This document shows positions 46,135 through 57,536 of a stretch of DNA of 64,000 nucleotides, piece by piece. Made by a program: the position numbers and the translations under genes. Below the pieces are notes generated by a model. It was not told where the DNA came from, did no database searches, and saw only the letters and a program-made list of their open reading frames with translations. The stretch lies in contig NZ_JAEUAK010000004.1 in assembly GCF_019511345.1 (NCBI RefSeq), positions 248,001 through 312,000 on the forward strand, written 5' to 3'. This DNA is from Rhizobium mesosinicum. GTDB lineage: Bacteria; Pseudomonadota; Alphaproteobacteria; Rhizobiales; Rhizobiaceae. Each line of letters opens with the position of its first letter. Position 1 is the stretch's first letter.

Positions 46135-46791
46135 ATGACGACCAAGACATCCGACAGCAAGGTGGGAGAACGGGCAGCCGATTTCGCGGCTGACTTCGGC
46201 CGTCTTGCTGCCGACGTGCTGGAAAATGCGCGTGCGATGCCCGTTCATCCGCTGATGGCGCATCCGGCTGCGGCATTTGCCGCAGCCACGGCGATCGGTT
46301 TTGGCATTTCCACGCAGATGGCCGGCGTTTTCTTCGGCGCGCTGCAGGGCGCGTTCGAGACGGCGAACATGGCCGCTGCAGCGCTCGATGAAACGCCGCC
46401 GGACGAAGAAACACCCGAGATGGATATCCGTCCGGAAAATATTCGTCCGGCTGAAACGGCTGCGCCGGTTCGCAAGGCAGCAAAGCCGAAGCTGACGGTG
46501 GTTTCCAGCAAGGCCCCGGCAGCGGAAACGGCAAAACCGACGGTTGCCAAGGCGAAGCCCGCCGCAAGGCCCAGGAAGGCTGACGACCTGAAGCTGATCG
46601 CCGGCATCGGTCCGAAGCTGGAGCAGGTGCTGAACAAAAGAGGCATCCGCACCTTTGCCGATATCGCGGCATGGAGCGACGCCGACGTTGTGAGCCTCGA
46701 CGCCGAACTCGGTTTCGACGGTCGTATCCTGCGTGACGACTGGGTTGGCCAGGCCAAGGTGCTGGCGACACGGGGTCGCAGGAAGAAATAA
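46135..46791 (+). CDS. Accessory nuo-operon protein with HHH-like domain paralogous to the NuoE tail
   Basis: A 218-residue protein between nuoF and nuoG. A hydrophilic helix is followed by an Ala/Gly-rich hydrophobic segment at about 42-70 that may associate with the membrane. Then comes an Ala/Pro/Lys-rich linker (about 85-148) and a helix-hairpin-helix-like domain at 150-211 (ADDLKLIAGIGPKLEQVLNK, GRILRDDWVGQAKVLA). That domain and the linker style match the C-terminus of NuoE in this operon. It starts 4 bases after the nuoF stop. It is not one of the 14 core subunits; a complex I assembly or stability role is inferred from position only. Confidence 0.85.
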   Translation: MTTKTSDSKVGERAADFAADFGRLAADVLENARAMPVHPLMAHPAAAFAAATAIGFGISTQMAGVFFGALQGAFETANMAAAALDETPPDEETPEMDIRPENIRPAETAAPVRKAAKPKLTVVSSKAPAAETAKPTVAKAKPAARPRKADDLKLIAGIGPKLEQVLNKRGIRTFADIAAWSDADVVSLDAELGFDGRILRDDWVGQAKVLATRGRRKK

Positions 46792-47013
46792 TTTCCGGCT
46801 ACAGGCGATGGCCGGAGGAATGGCATCCGACCGATGGGGCAGGGGCTCCGGATCGTGGTGCCGATGGCGGGTTTCGGGTCTCGGAACCAGCGAAAGAGAA
46901 TTTGGGCAATTCCGGCGCCAGGACGGACGAAAGGTCTGCCTTGGCAATATGGATGTTGCAAAAATAGGTTTGTTTGCCGGTGCCCGGCGAATGGGAAACA
47001 GGACTGAGTGACG

Positions 47014-49095
47014 ATGGCAAAACTGAAGATTGACGGCAACGAGATCGAAGTTCCGGATCATTACACGCTGATTCAGGCGTGCGAAGAGGCCGGTGCTGAA
47101 GTTCCGCGCTTCTGCTTCCATGAGCGGCTGTCGGTTGCCGGCAATTGCCGCATGTGCCTCGTCGAGGTCAAGGGCGGCCCGCCGAAGCCGCAGGCTTCCT
47201 GCGCCATGGGCGTGCGTGATATTCGCGGCGGTCCGAACGGCGAACTGCCTGAAATCTTCACCAACACGCCGATGGTCAAGAAGGCCCGCGAAGGCGTGAT
47301 GGAATTCCTGCTGATCAACCATCCGCTCGATTGCCCGATCTGCGACCAGGGCGGCGAATGCGATCTGCAGGACCAGGCCATGGCCTTCGGGATCGACACC
47401 TCGCGCTATCAGGAAGACAAGCGCGCCGTCGAAGACAAGTATATTGGCCCGCTCGTCAAGACCGTCATGAACCGCTGCATTCACTGCACGCGTTGCGTCC
47501 GCTTCACGACGGAAGTCGCTGGCATTTCCGAGCTCGGCCTGATTGGCCGCGGCGAAGACGCCGAAATCACCACCTATCTCGAGCAGGCCATGACCTCCGA
47601 GCTGCAGGGCAACGTCGTTGACCTCTGCCCGGTCGGCGCACTGACTTCGAAGCCTTTCGCCTTCACGGCCCGCCCGTGGGAACTGAACAAGACCGAATCG
47701 ATAGACGTCATGGACGCCGTCGGCTCGGCAATCCGCGTCGATACGCGGGGCCGCGAAGTCATGCGCATCCTGCCGCGCGTCAACGAGGCCGTGAACGAAG
47801 AGTGGATTTCGGACAAGACCCGCCACGTCTGGGACGGCCTGAAGACGCAGCGCCTGGACCGGCCTTACGTCCGCAAGGACGGGCGTCTGCAGCCGGCGAC
47901 CTGGAGCGAAGCCTTCGGCGCCATCAAGGCTGCCGTTTCGGCCACGTCCGGTGACAAGATCGGCGCGATCGCCGGTGACCTCGCTTCGGTCGAAGAAATG
48001 TATGCCCTCTCCGAACTGGTGAAGTCTCTCGGTTCCGAGAATCTCGACTGTCGCCAGGATGGGGCGGCACTTGATCCGTCGCTCGGCCGTGCAAGCTACC
48101 TCTTCAACCCGACCATCGCGGGCATCGAACAGGCTGATGCGCTGCTTATCATCGGCGCCAACCCGCGCTTCGAAGCGGCCATCCTCAACGCCCGCATCCG
48201 CAAGCGTTACCGTCGCGGCGGCTTCCCGATCGGTGTGATCGGCGAGGGCGGCGAGATGCGTTACAAGTATGATTACCTCGGCGCAGGCCCCGATACGCTG
48301 AAGGACATTCTCGACGGCGGCCACGCCTTCGCCGAAGTGCTCGCTAAGGCTTCCAAGCCGATGATCATCATCGGCCAGGGCGCTCTGACGCGGACGGATG
48401 GCGCAGGCGTTCTCGCAACGGCTGCCAAGCTCGCCGTCAATGTCGGCGCAATCGCTGAAGGCTGGAACGGCTTTGCGGTGCTGCACACCGCGGCATCGCG
48501 GGTCGGCGGCCTCGACCTCGGCTTCGTGCCGGGCGCTAAGGGCGTCAATGCCGCCGAGATGCTGAAGACCATGGACGTGCTCTTCCTGCTCGGCGCCGAT
48601 GAGTTTGATGTCTCGGCCAAGACGGCCAAGTTCACGGTCTATATCGGCTCACACGGCGATAACGGTGCGCATGGCGCAGACGTCATTCTGCCGGCTGCTG
48701 CCTATACCGAAAAGTCCGGTACCTGGGTCAACACCGAAGGCCGCGTCCAGATGGGCAGCCGCGCCGGTTTCGCGCCGGGCGACGCCCGCGAGGACTGGGC
48801 CATCATCCGTGCCCTGTCCGATGTGCTCGGCAAGAAGCTTCCCTTTGATTCTCTCGGCGAGTTGCGCGCCAAGCTCTATGCGGCATTCCCGCATTTTGCG
48901 GCCATCGACGAGATTGCCGAAGGTGACAGCGCCCAAATTGCCGCACTGGCGAAAAAAGCCGGTAAGATGAACAAATCCGGGTTTGCGTCGCCGATCAAAG
49001 ACTTCTATTTGACGAACCCGATAGCGCGCGCCTCGGCTGTCATGGCCGAGTGCTCGGCATTGGCCCGAAACAATTTCAAAGTCGCGGCAGAGTAA
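47014..49095 (+). CDS. nuoG: NADH-quinone oxidoreductase subunit G
   Basis: A 693-residue subunit. The N-terminal ferredoxin-like domain holds the 2Fe-2S cluster N1b (PRFCFHERLSVAGNCRMCLVEV) and the 4Fe-4S clusters N4 and N5 (CPICDQGGECDLQD, NRCIHCTRCVRFTTEV). The rest is the molybdopterin-oxidoreductase-like fold without cofactor. The ATG at 47014 has AGGA 10 bases upstream; a GTG at 47008 is the alternative. A 222-base non-coding gap separates it from the accessory gene, unusually long for this operon. Confidence 0.98.
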   Translation: MAKLKIDGNEIEVPDHYTLIQACEEAGAEVPRFCFHERLSVAGNCRMCLVEVKGGPPKPQASCAMGVRDIRGGPNGELPEIFTNTPMVKKAREGVMEFLLINHPLDCPICDQGGECDLQDQAMAFGIDTSRYQEDKRAVEDKYIGPLVKTVMNRCIHCTRCVRFTTEVAGISELGLIGRGEDAEITTYLEQAMTSELQGNVVDLCPVGALTSKPFAFTARPWELNKTESIDVMDAVGSAIRVDTRGREVMRILPRVNEAVNEEWISDKTRHVWDGLKTQRLDRPYVRKDGRLQPATWSEAFGAIKAAVSATSGDKIGAIAGDLASVEEMYALSELVKSLGSENLDCRQDGAALDPSLGRASYLFNPTIAGIEQADALLIIGANPRFEAAILNARIRKRYRRGGFPIGVIGEGGEMRYKYDYLGAGPDTLKDILDGGHAFAEVLAKASKPMIIIGQGALTRTDGAGVLATAAKLAVNVGAIAEGWNGFAVLHTAASRVGGLDLGFVPGAKGVNAAEMLKTMDVLFLLGADEFDVSAKTAKFTVYIGSHGDNGAHGADVILPAAAYTEKSGTWVNTEGRVQMGSRAGFAPGDAREDWAIIRALSDVLGKKLPFDSLGELRAKLYAAFPHFAAIDEIAEGDSAQIAALAKKAGKMNKSGFASPIKDFYLTNPIARASAVMAECSALARNNFKVAAE

Positions 49096-49107
49096 GGGCA
49101 GGAACTC

Positions 49108-50154
49108 ATGGATTCTTTCTTCTCGACCTATGTCTGGCCGGCGATCATCATGATCGGTCAGTCGCTGCTGCTGCTCGTCTGCCTGCTGGTCTTCATTGCT
49201 TACGTCCTTCTGGCTGACCGCAAAATCTGGGCTGCCGTCCAGTTGCGCCGCGGTCCGAACGTCGTCGGTCCCTTCGGCCTGTTCCAGTCCTTCGCAGACC
49301 TTCTGAAGTTCGTCTTCAAAGAGCCGGTCATCCCCGCTGGCGCCAACAAGGCGGTCTTCCTGCTCGCTCCGCTCGTCACCGTGCTTCTTGCGCTGTCGAC
49401 CTGGGCGGTTGTGCCGCTGGCCGACGGCTGGGTGATCGCCAACATCAATGTCGGCATTCTGTATATTTTCGCGATCTCATCGCTCGAGGTCTACGGCATC
49501 ATCATGGGTGGGTGGGCTTCGAACTCGAAGTATCCGTTTCTCGGCGCGCTGCGCTCGGCAGCGCAGATGGTGTCCTATGAAGTTTCGATCGGCTTCGTCA
49601 TCGTCACCGTCCTTCTCTGCGTAGGTTCGCTGAACTTGACCGATATCGTCAATGCGCAGCATACGGGCCTTGGCACCATGCTCGGACTACCGAACTCGTT
49701 CCTCGACTGGCACTGGCTGTCGCTGTTCCCGATGTTCGTTGTCTTCTTCATCTCGGCGCTCGCCGAGACGAACCGCCCGCCCTTCGACCTTCCGGAAGCA
49801 GAATCCGAACTCGTCGCCGGTTTCATGGTAGAATACGGTTCGGCTCCGTACATGATGTTCATGCTTGGCGAATACGCGGCTGTGGTGCTGATGTGCTCGC
49901 TGACGACGATCCTCTTCCTCGGTGGCTGGCTGCCTCCGGTCGACTTCTGGCTCATCAACTGGGTGCCCGGCATCATCTGGTTTATGTTGAAGGCTTGCCT
50001 GGTGTTCTTCATGTTCGCCATGGTCAAGGCGTTCGTGCCCCGTTATCGCTACGACCAGCTCATGCGTCTCGGCTGGAAGGTCTTCCTTCCTCTGTCGCTC
50101 GCCATGGTCGTCATCGTTGCATTCGTGCTGAAACTGACGGGATGGGCAGGCTGA
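49108..50154 (+). CDS. nuoH: NADH-quinone oxidoreductase subunit H
   Basis: A 348-residue membrane subunit (ND1 family) with about eight helices that joins the peripheral and membrane arms. The conserved quinone-chamber loop reads [18 protein letters not shown], and the cytosolic loop [21 protein letters not shown] is complete. It starts 12 bases after nuoG. Confidence 0.98.
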   Translation: MDSFFSTYVWPAIIMIGQSLLLLVCLLVFIAYVLLADRKIWAAVQLRRGPNVVGPFGLFQSFADLLKFVFKEPVIPAGANKAVFLLAPLVTVLLALSTWAVVPLADGWVIANINVGILYIFAISSLEVYGIIMGGWASNSKYPFLGALRSAAQMVSYEVSIGFVIVTVLLCVGSLNLTDIVNAQHTGLGTMLGLPNSFLDWHWLSLFPMFVVFFISALAETNRPPFDLPEAESELVAGFMVEYGSAPYMMFMLGEYAAVVLMCSLTTILFLGGWLPPVDFWLINWVPGIIWFMLKACLVFFMFAMVKAFVPRYRYDQLMRLGWKVFLPLSLAMVVIVAFVLKLTGWAG

Positions 50155-50191
50155 TGTCCAACCTCGTTTCCGGCAAATTTGGAGATTGAAG

Positions 50192-50683
50192 ATGGGAAGC
50201 CTGTCCGCCTCCATCAACTCGCTTTTCCTCAAGGAATTCGTCGGCGCCTTTTTCCTGTCGATGCGCTACTTCTTCAAGCAGAAGGCGACGATCAATTACC
50301 CCTTCGAAAAGGGTCCGGTCAGCCCGCGCTTCCGCGGCGAGCATGCGTTGCGCCGTTATCCGAACGGTGAAGAGCGCTGCATCGCCTGCAAGCTGTGCGA
50401 AGCGATCTGTCCCGCTCAGGCGATCACCATCGAAGCCGGCCCGCGCCGCAATGACGGCACGCGCCGCACGGTGCGTTACGACATCGACATGGTGAAGTGC
50501 ATCTATTGCGGCTTCTGCCAGGAAGCTTGCCCGGTCGATGCGATCGTCGAAGGCCCGAATTTCGAATTCGCCACCGAGACCCGCGAAGAGCTCTACTTCG
50601 ACAAGCAGAAGCTGCTCGACAACGGTGACCGGTGGGAGCGTGAAATCGCCCGCAACATGGCGATGGACGCGCCGTATCGTTGA
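50192..50683 (+). CDS. nuoI: NADH-quinone oxidoreductase subunit I
   Basis: A 163-residue ferredoxin-like subunit carrying clusters N6a and N6b. The two 4Fe-4S motifs are [12 protein letters not shown] and [12 protein letters not shown]. The N-terminal amphipathic helix lies on the membrane. GGAGATTGAAG precedes the ATG at 50192. Confidence 0.98.
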   Translation: MGSLSASINSLFLKEFVGAFFLSMRYFFKQKATINYPFEKGPVSPRFRGEHALRRYPNGEERCIACKLCEAICPAQAITIEAGPRRNDGTRRTVRYDIDMVKCIYCGFCQEACPVDAIVEGPNFEFATETREELYFDKQKLLDNGDRWEREIARNMAMDAPYR

Positions 50684-50827
50684 TTGAAATTTGGAATGCC
50701 GCTGATCGGGCGCGCTCTCGTCCGCTGCGGTCAACATGCACCGGGGCTTTGTCGGCGGAAGCTGTGCGAGGTCCTATCGGGCAGGGAAACTCCCGGCTGC
50801 CCGGGGGAAGATAAAAAAGGCACCAAC

Positions 50828-51445
50828 ATGGGTCTGCAGGCTCTATTTTTCTATCTTTTCGCCTTTGTCGCGATAGCGTCGGCGTTCATGGTCATCTGGG
50901 CGAAGAACCCGGTTCACTCGGTTCTGTTCCTGATCCTGGTGTTCTTCAATGCAGCGGGTCTCTTCCTGCTGCTGGGTGCCGAATTCCTGGCGATGATCCT
51001 GCTTGTCGTCTATGTGGGCGCCGTCGCTGTTCTCTTCCTCTTCGTGGTGATGATGCTCGACATCGACTTCACCGAGCTTCGTGCCGGTGTTCTCGAATAT
51101 GCGCCGATCGGCGCGCTGATCGGTCTCATCCTCGCAGCCGAACTGATCGTCGTCATCGGCGGCAGCGCGATCTCGCCGGAGATCGCCAAGACGGTCGCCA
51201 TGCCGATCCCGGTACTCGCCGAACGCACCAATACGGCCGCGCTCGGCGACGTGCTCTACACCAACTACGTCTACTTCTTCCAGATCGCTGGTCTGATCCT
51301 GTTGGTCGCCATGATCGGTGCGATCGTGCTGACGCTGAAGCATCGCACCAACATCAAGCGGCAGAATATTTCCCGCCAGGTTGCCCGCACGCCCGCGACC
51401 GCCGTCGAGGTGATCAAGGTCAAGCCGGGCCAGGGCGTGAGCTGA
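50828..51445 (+). CDS. nuoJ: NADH-quinone oxidoreductase subunit J
   Basis: A 205-residue ND6-family membrane subunit starting [19 protein letters not shown], with the third helix containing the pi-bulge region [17 protein letters not shown] 144-base gap separates it from nuoI; the frame is open through that gap but the sequence there is not conserved, so the ATG at 50828 is used. Confidence 0.96.
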   Translation: MGLQALFFYLFAFVAIASAFMVIWAKNPVHSVLFLILVFFNAAGLFLLLGAEFLAMILLVVYVGAVAVLFLFVVMMLDIDFTELRAGVLEYAPIGALIGLILAAELIVVIGGSAISPEIAKTVAMPIPVLAERTNTAALGDVLYTNYVYFFQIAGLILLVAMIGAIVLTLKHRTNIKRQNISRQVARTPATAVEVIKVKPGQGVS

Positions 51446-51470
51446 ACCGAGAGGTCAAGGAACAAAGAAC

Positions 51471-51779
51471 ATGGTCATCGGACTTTCCCACTACCTCACG
51501 GTCAGCGCCATCCTCTTCACGATCGGCATCTTCGGCATCTTCCTGAACCGGAAGAACATCATCGTCATTCTGATGTCGGTCGAATTGATCCTGTTGTCGG
51601 TCAACATCAACATGGTCGCCTTCTCGTCGTTCCTCAACGACATCGTCGGCCAGGTGTTCGCACTGTTCATTCTGACTGTTGCTGCTGCTGAAGCGGCGAT
51701 CGGTCTTGCAATTCTCGTTGTCTTCTACCGCAACCGCGGTTCGATCGCGGTCGAAGACGTCAATATGATGAAGGGCTGA
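51471..51779 (+). CDS. nuoK: NADH-quinone oxidoreductase subunit K
   Basis: A 102-residue ND4L-family subunit with three helices and the conserved membrane glutamates in [13 protein letters not shown] and [13 protein letters not shown], which are part of the proton path. It ends 7 bases before nuoL. Confidence 0.98.
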   Translation: MVIGLSHYLTVSAILFTIGIFGIFLNRKNIIVILMSVELILLSVNINMVAFSSFLNDIVGQVFALFILTVAAAEAAIGLAILVVFYRNRGSIAVEDVNMMKG

Positions 51780-51786
51780 GCGGCTT

Positions 51787-53784
51787 ATGTTCCTCTATAA
51801 GGCTATCGTCTTCCTTCCCCTGATCGGCGCGATCATCGCTGGCCTCTTCGGCCGCGCGATCGGCGCCAAGGCGTCGGAATATGTCACCAGCGGCCTGATG
51901 ATCATCGCCGCCGTTCTCTCCTGGGTCGTGTTCTTCACGGTTGCGCTCGGTCATCCCGAGGGTGCCATCAAGGTCGAGGTTCTCCGCTGGATCCAGTCCG
52001 GCGGCATCGACGTCTCCTGGTCGCTGCGTGTCGATACGCTGACCTCGGTCATGCTGATCGTCGTCAATACGGTCTCGACGCTGGTGCATATCTACTCGAT
52101 CGGTTACATGCACACCGATCCGCACCGCCCGCGCTTCTTCGCCTATCTGTCGCTCTTCACCTTCGCCATGCTCATGCTGGTGACATCCGACAACCTCGCC
52201 CAGATGTTCTTCGGCTGGGAAGGCGTAGGTCTGGCCTCCTATCTGCTGATCGGCTTCTGGTACAAGAAGCCCTCGGCCTCGGCGGCTGCGATAAAGGCCT
52301 TCATCGTCAACCGCGTCGGCGACTTCGGCTTCGTTCTTGGCATTGCCACCGTCTTCGTGCTGTTCGGCTCGATCAACTTCGACACGATCTTCGCCAACGC
52401 TGCGACCTTCGCTCCGGCGGAAGGCGGCGGCGAAGCCGGTGAAGTGATCCTCAACCTCTTCGGCATGCATCTCGACAAGGCGCACGCGCTGACCGGCGCC
52501 TGCCTGCTGCTCTTCATGGGCGCAATGGGTAAGTCGGCTCAGTTCCTGCTGCACACCTGGCTGCCGGACGCCATGGAAGGCCCGACCCCGGTGTCCGCAC
52601 TCATCCATGCCGCAACCATGGTGACCGCCGGCGTCTTCCTCGTCGCCCGCATGTCGCCAATCTTCGAACTCTCGCATGATGCGCTCGTCGTCGTGACCGT
52701 GATCGGTGCGATCACCGCTTTCTTCGCGGCGACCGTTGGCCTCGTGCAGAACGATATCAAGCGCGTCATCGCCTACTCGACCTGCTCGCAGCTCGGCTAC
52801 ATGTTCGTTGCTCTTGGCGTCGGTGCTTACGGCGCGGCAATCTTCCACCTTTTCACGCACGCCTTCTTCAAGGCCCTGCTCTTCCTGTGCGCCGGCTCGG
52901 TCATCCATGCTGTCGATGGTGAGCAGGACATGCGCTACATGGGCGGCCTGCATCCGCACATCAAGATGACGTTCTGGATGATGATCATCGGCACACTGGC
53001 GATCACCGGTGTCGGCATCCCCTTCACCCCGGTCGGCTTCGCAGGCTTCTTCTCGAAGGATGTCATCATCGAGGCTGCCTACGCGGCGCATTCGCCGGTT
53101 GCGGGTTTCGCCTTCACATTGCTGGTCATTGCCGCTCTCTTCACGAGCTTCTATTCCTGGCGCCTCATCTTCATGACCTTCTACGGCAAGCCGCGCGCTT
53201 CGCATGAGGTCATGCATCACGTCCACGAATCACCGCAGGTCATGCTGGTGCCGCTATACCTCCTCGCCATCGGTGCAGTTTTTGCCGGCGTGCTCTTCGA
53301 AGGCCGTTTCTACGGCGAGGAATATGCCGAGTTCTGGAAGGGCGCGCTCTTCACCGGCGCCGAAAACGAGCTGGTGGAAGAGTTCCATCACGTTCCTGCC
53401 TGGGTCGGCCTCAGCCCGTTTATCGCGATGCTGCTCGGCTTCGTGACCGCCTGGTACATGTACATCAGGTCGCCGTCGACGCCGCGCAAGCTCGCACAGC
53501 AGCACCGTGTGCTCTACCAGTTCCTGCTCAACAAGTGGTATTTCGACGAACTCTACGACTTCCTCTTCGTCCGCAGCGCCAAGGCGCTTGGCAACTTCCT
53601 GTGGAAGAAGGGCGATGTCGGCGTCATCGATACCTACGGTCCGAACGGCATTGCCGCCCGCGTCGTCAACGTCACCGATCGCGTCGTACGCCTGCAGACC
53701 GGCTACCTCTATCACTATGCGTTCGCGATGCTGATCGGCATTGCGGCGCTCGTTACCTGGATGATGCTCGGGAGTTCCTTCTGA
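51787..53784 (+). CDS. nuoL: NADH-quinone oxidoreductase subunit L
   Basis: A 665-residue ND5-family antiporter-like subunit at the end of the membrane arm, with the lateral C-terminal helix extension. The core reads [18 protein letters not shown], with [20 protein letters not shown] as the proton-channel helix. Its TGA overlaps the nuoM ATG by one base. Confidence 0.98.
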   Translation: MFLYKAIVFLPLIGAIIAGLFGRAIGAKASEYVTSGLMIIAAVLSWVVFFTVALGHPEGAIKVEVLRWIQSGGIDVSWSLRVDTLTSVMLIVVNTVSTLVHIYSIGYMHTDPHRPRFFAYLSLFTFAMLMLVTSDNLAQMFFGWEGVGLASYLLIGFWYKKPSASAAAIKAFIVNRVGDFGFVLGIATVFVLFGSINFDTIFANAATFAPAEGGGEAGEVILNLFGMHLDKAHALTGACLLLFMGAMGKSAQFLLHTWLPDAMEGPTPVSALIHAATMVTAGVFLVARMSPIFELSHDALVVVTVIGAITAFFAATVGLVQNDIKRVIAYSTCSQLGYMFVALGVGAYGAAIFHLFTHAFFKALLFLCAGSVIHAVDGEQDMRYMGGLHPHIKMTFWMMIIGTLAITGVGIPFTPVGFAGFFSKDVIIEAAYAAHSPVAGFAFTLLVIAALFTSFYSWRLIFMTFYGKPRASHEVMHHVHESPQVMLVPLYLLAIGAVFAGVLFEGRFYGEEYAEFWKGALFTGAENELVEEFHHVPAWVGLSPFIAMLLGFVTAWYMYIRSPSTPRKLAQQHRVLYQFLLNKWYFDELYDFLFVRSAKALGNFLWKKGDVGVIDTYGPNGIAARVVNVTDRVVRLQTGYLYHYAFAMLIGIAALVTWMMLGSSF

Positions 53785-55295
53785 TGACCGATTGGCCCAT
53801 TCTTTCAACGGTCACCTTCCTGCCGCTCGTCGGCGTGGTGCTCCTGTTGCTGATGAACGGCGAAACCGAGAATGGCCGCAAGAACGTGTTGTGGATCTCC
53901 TTGATCACCACGGTCTTCACCTTCATCCTCTCGCTCTTCATCTGGATCGGTTTCGACAACGCCAATCCGGGTTTCCAGATGATCGAGCAGCATAGCTGGC
54001 TCGGCACCGGCATCGGTTACCATGTCGGTGTGGACGGCATCTCCATGCTGTTCATCATCCTCTCGACCTTCCTGATGCCCTTCTGCGTGCTCGCAAGCTG
54101 GCTCTCGGTCGAGAAGCGCCTGAAGGAATACATGATCGCCTTCCTCATCCTCGAAGTGATGATGGTCGGTGTCTTCGTCTCGCTTGATATCGTACTCTTC
54201 TACGTCTTCTTCGAAGGCGGCCTCATTCCGATGTTCCTGATCATCGGCGTCTGGGGCGGTGCGAACCGCGTCTATGCGAGCTACAAGTTCTTCCTCTACA
54301 CGCTGCTCGGCTCGGTGCTGATGCTGCTCGCCATCATGGCGATGTACTGGCAGGCCGGCACGACCGATATCAGCGCGCTGCTTAACTACAAGTTTCCGCC
54401 GGCAATGCAGACCTGGCTGTGGCTTGCCTTCTTCGCCTCCTTCGCCGTGAAGATGCCGATGTGGCCCGTCCACACCTGGCTCCCGGACGCGCACGTCCAG
54501 GCGCCCACGGCCGGTTCCGTCATCCTGGCAGGCGTGCTCCTGAAGCTCGGCGGCTACGGCCTGATCCGCTTCTCGCTCGGCATGTTCCCGGTCGCATCGG
54601 ACTATTTCGCGCCGCTCGTCTTCGCGATGTCTGTTATAGCCATCATCTACACCTCGCTGGTCGCGATGATGCAGGACGACATCAAGAAGCTCATCGCCTA
54701 TTCCTCGGTTGCTCACATGGGCTACGTGACGATGGGCATTTTTGCGGCCAACGCTCAGGGTCTGCAGGGTTCGATCTTCCAGATGCTGTCGCACGGCATC
54801 GTTTCGGGCGCGCTCTTCCTCTGCGTCGGCGTCGTCTACGACCGCACCCACACGCGCGAGATCGCTGCCTATGGTGGCCTGGTCAACAACATGCCGAAAT
54901 ACGCGGTCGCCTTCATGGTCTTCACCATGGCGAATGTCGGTCTGCCCGGCACTTCGGGCTTCATCGGCGAATTCCTGACGCTGATCGGCGTCTTCCGCGC
55001 CAACACCTGGGTTGCGCTTTTTGCCGCCACCGGCGTCATCCTCTCGGCCGCCTACGCGCTCTGGCTCTATCGCCGGGTGATCTTCGGCGCACTGGAGAAG
55101 GAGAAGCTGAAGGCTTTGCTCGACCTTTCACCGCGAGAACAGATCATCCTTTATCCGCTGATCGCGCTCACCATCTTCTTCGGCGTCTACCCGGCTCCGG
55201 TCTTCGATGCGACCGCAGCTTCGGTAGACCATCTGATTAACAGCTATTCGGCCGCAGTGCAGGCAGCGCAGAATGTTGCGCTGTCGATGAAATGA
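53784..55295 (+). CDS. nuoM: NADH-quinone oxidoreductase subunit M
   Basis: A 503-residue ND4-family antiporter-like subunit. The channel helix region reads [21 protein letters not shown] and the lysine helix [15 protein letters not shown]. The start is the ATG overlapping the nuoL stop, which gives the family length. Confidence 0.98.
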   Translation: MTDWPILSTVTFLPLVGVVLLLLMNGETENGRKNVLWISLITTVFTFILSLFIWIGFDNANPGFQMIEQHSWLGTGIGYHVGVDGISMLFIILSTFLMPFCVLASWLSVEKRLKEYMIAFLILEVMMVGVFVSLDIVLFYVFFEGGLIPMFLIIGVWGGANRVYASYKFFLYTLLGSVLMLLAIMAMYWQAGTTDISALLNYKFPPAMQTWLWLAFFASFAVKMPMWPVHTWLPDAHVQAPTAGSVILAGVLLKLGGYGLIRFSLGMFPVASDYFAPLVFAMSVIAIIYTSLVAMMQDDIKKLIAYSSVAHMGYVTMGIFAANAQGLQGSIFQMLSHGIVSGALFLCVGVVYDRTHTREIAAYGGLVNNMPKYAVAFMVFTMANVGLPGTSGFIGEFLTLIGVFRANTWVALFAATGVILSAAYALWLYRRVIFGALEKEKLKALLDLSPREQIILYPLIALTIFFGVYPAPVFDATAASVDHLINSYSAAVQAAQNVALSMK

Positions 55296-55309
55296 CGGGA
55301 CTTTAGGAC

Positions 55310-56755
55310 ATGACTGCTGAAACAATCTCCCTGAGCCTGTACCTGTCCGCGCCGGAAATCATCCTCGCGATCGGTGCCCTTCTTCTGCTCATGATCGGCG
55401 TTTTTTCGGGCGAGCGGTCCGGTCCGCTCGTCAGCGCTCTGGCGATGATCGTGATTGCCATCTCCGGCCTGTGGCTGATCGCCGTTCCCGGCGACGGCCT
55501 TGCCTATGGCGGCGTCTATCTCGCCGATGGCTTTGCACGCTTCATGAAGGTGCTGGCCCTGATCGGTTCTCTGGTCGCGCTGTTCATGTCGATGGGGCAC
55601 GCGCGGGAAAATCAGCTCGACAAGTTCGAGTTCCCGGTTCTTCTGGTGCTGTGTACGCTCGGCATCATGCTGATGATCTCGGCCAACGACCTGATCGCGC
55701 TCTATCTCGGCCTTGAACTGCAGTCTCTGGCGATCTACGTCATCGCTGCGATCAACCGCAACAGCCTGAAGTCGACCGAAGCCGGCCTGAAGTATTTCGT
55801 CCTTGGCGCGCTTTCCTCAGGCATGCTGCTCTATGGCATGTCGCTGGTCTACGGCTTCACCGGGCACACGCATTTCGCCGAGGTTGCCCAGGCGCTCACG
55901 GTCGAAGGAGCACGTTCGCTCGGCCTCGTCTTCGGCCTCGTCTTCATCCTCGCCGGCATCGCCTTCAAGATCTCGGCCGTTCCGTTCCACATGTGGACGC
56001 CGGACGTTTATGAAGGCGCACCGACCCCGGTCACTGCCTTCCTCGCGAGCGCGCCGAAGGTTGCCGCCATGGCGATGATGACCCGCATCGTCATCACCGC
56101 CTTCCAGCCGGTGCTGACCGATTGGCAGCAGGTCATCGTCTTCATTTCGATCGCTTCCATGTTGCTCGGTTCGTTTGCGGCCATCGGCCAGAAGAACATC
56201 AAGCGGCTGATGGCCTATTCCTCGATCGGTCACATGGGTTACGCGCTGGTCGGCCTCGCAGCTGGTAACCAGACGGGCGTCACCGGCGTCATGCTTTACA
56301 TGGCGATCTACATGGTCATGACCCTCGGCTCCTTCGCCATCATCATGTCGATGCGCCGCAAGGATGGCACGGTCGTCGAGAATGTCAGCGATCTCGCCGG
56401 CCTATCGACGACGAACCCCTTCATGGCTGTCGTGCTGACCGCGCTGATGTTCTCACTTGCCGGTATCCCGCCGCTCGCCGGCTTCTTCGCTAAGTACTTC
56501 GTCTTCGTTGCCGCCATCGAGGCCAAGCTCTATGCGCTTGCCGTCATCGGTGTTCTGGCGTCGGTCGTCGGCGCTTACTACTATCTGCGCGTCATCAAGC
56601 TAATGTGGTTCGATGAGGCGACCGGCGACTTTGCCCGCGTCTCCGGTTCGCTGTGTCTCGTCTTCGGTCTCTCCGGTCTCTTCGTCGCTGCCTATGTTCT
56701 GATTGGCGGCCCGATCGGCGGCGCGGCTGAACTCGCTGCGGCAACGCTCTTCTGA
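55310..56755 (+). CDS. nuoN: NADH-quinone oxidoreductase subunit N
   Basis: A 481-residue ND2-family antiporter-like subunit with the channel motifs [21 protein letters not shown] and [19 protein letters not shown]. It is the last complex I gene; its TGA overlaps the birA ATG, so transcription and translation run on into birA. Confidence 0.98.
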   Translation: MTAETISLSLYLSAPEIILAIGALLLLMIGVFSGERSGPLVSALAMIVIAISGLWLIAVPGDGLAYGGVYLADGFARFMKVLALIGSLVALFMSMGHARENQLDKFEFPVLLVLCTLGIMLMISANDLIALYLGLELQSLAIYVIAAINRNSLKSTEAGLKYFVLGALSSGMLLYGMSLVYGFTGHTHFAEVAQALTVEGARSLGLVFGLVFILAGIAFKISAVPFHMWTPDVYEGAPTPVTAFLASAPKVAAMAMMTRIVITAFQPVLTDWQQVIVFISIASMLLGSFAAIGQKNIKRLMAYSSIGHMGYALVGLAAGNQTGVTGVMLYMAIYMVMTLGSFAIIMSMRRKDGTVVENVSDLAGLSTTNPFMAVVLTALMFSLAGIPPLAGFFAKYFVFVAAIEAKLYALAVIGVLASVVGAYYYLRVIKLMWFDEATGDFARVSGSLCLVFGLSGLFVAAYVLIGGPIGGAAELAAATLF

Positions 56756-57519
56756 TGGTTTCCGACAAGCGGCGCCGGATATCGCTCGGCGATGTCAGGC
56801 ACGAGGCCTTGTCGGAAACGTCCTCGACCAACACGGAATGCCTTGCCCGGGCTCGGGCAGGGGACAGCGGTCTCCTCTGGGTAACCGCCGAACGACAGAC
56901 CGGCGGCCGGGGCCGCCGGGGCCGTCCCTGGGTTTCAGAGCGTGGCAATCTCTACGCCTCCCTTCTGCTCATCGACCCCGCACCGATGGAGCGCCTCGCC
57001 TCCCTGCCGTTGACAATCGCCGTCGCGGTTCATCAGGCAGTTCGCAGCGTTCTGCCGCCCGGCGCCGAGCCCGTAGAGGTGAAGTGGCCGAACGATATCC
57101 TGATTGGACGCAAGAAGACCTGCGGCATCTTGGTAGAAGGTGAGCGGCTGGTTGACGGGCGCCACGCTGTCGTGATTGGCATCGGCATCAACGTATCCGT
57201 CATGCCCGATAACCCGATCTATCCCGTCACCTGCCTGCGCGATCAGGGAAGTGCGGCTTCACCCGAAGAACTCTTCGCTCATCTCTTTGCCTCCATGACC
57301 GAGGCGCTGAATATCTGGGATGAAGGGCTGGGAATCAGCGAAATCACCGCGCGGTGGCGTGCGGTTGCCTGTGGAATTGGCGAAAAGATAACCGTGAATT
57401 TGCCCGACAGGTCGATTTCCGGGTTTTTCGCCGGAATAGATGATAATGGCCTGTTGATGCTCGATACGGGCACAGGCAGGATGACGCCGATTGCAGCCGG
57501 CGATGTATTCTTTGGATAG
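56755..57519 (+). CDS. birA: Biotin--acetyl-CoA-carboxylase ligase
   Basis: A 254-residue biotin protein ligase that makes biotinyl-AMP and attaches biotin to carboxylases. The adenylate loop is GRGRRGRPW and the catalytic lysine segment is KWPNDILIGRKKTCGILVEG. There is no N-terminal helix-turn-helix, so it is an enzyme only and not a biotin repressor. The ATG overlaps the nuoN stop. Its presence at the end of nuo operons is common in alphaproteobacteria. Confidence 0.95.
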   Translation: MVSDKRRRISLGDVRHEALSETSSTNTECLARARAGDSGLLWVTAERQTGGRGRRGRPWVSERGNLYASLLLIDPAPMERLASLPLTIAVAVHQAVRSVLPPGAEPVEVKWPNDILIGRKKTCGILVEGERLVDGRHAVVIGIGINVSVMPDNPIYPVTCLRDQGSAASPEELFAHLFASMTEALNIWDEGLGISEITARWRAVACGIGEKITVNLPDRSISGFFAGIDDNGLLMLDTGTGRMTPIAAGDVFFG

Positions 57520-57536
57520 TGGAAAAAACAGACATT

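Noticed and set aside
45967..48486. An 839-codon frame antisense to nuoF-nuoG
   Set aside because: Long only because GC-rich codon bias removes stops on the opposite strand.
51760..53226. A 488-codon frame antisense to nuoL
   Set aside because: Composition is extremely Glu/Asp/Arg/Gly-rich, the usual mirror of membrane-protein codons.
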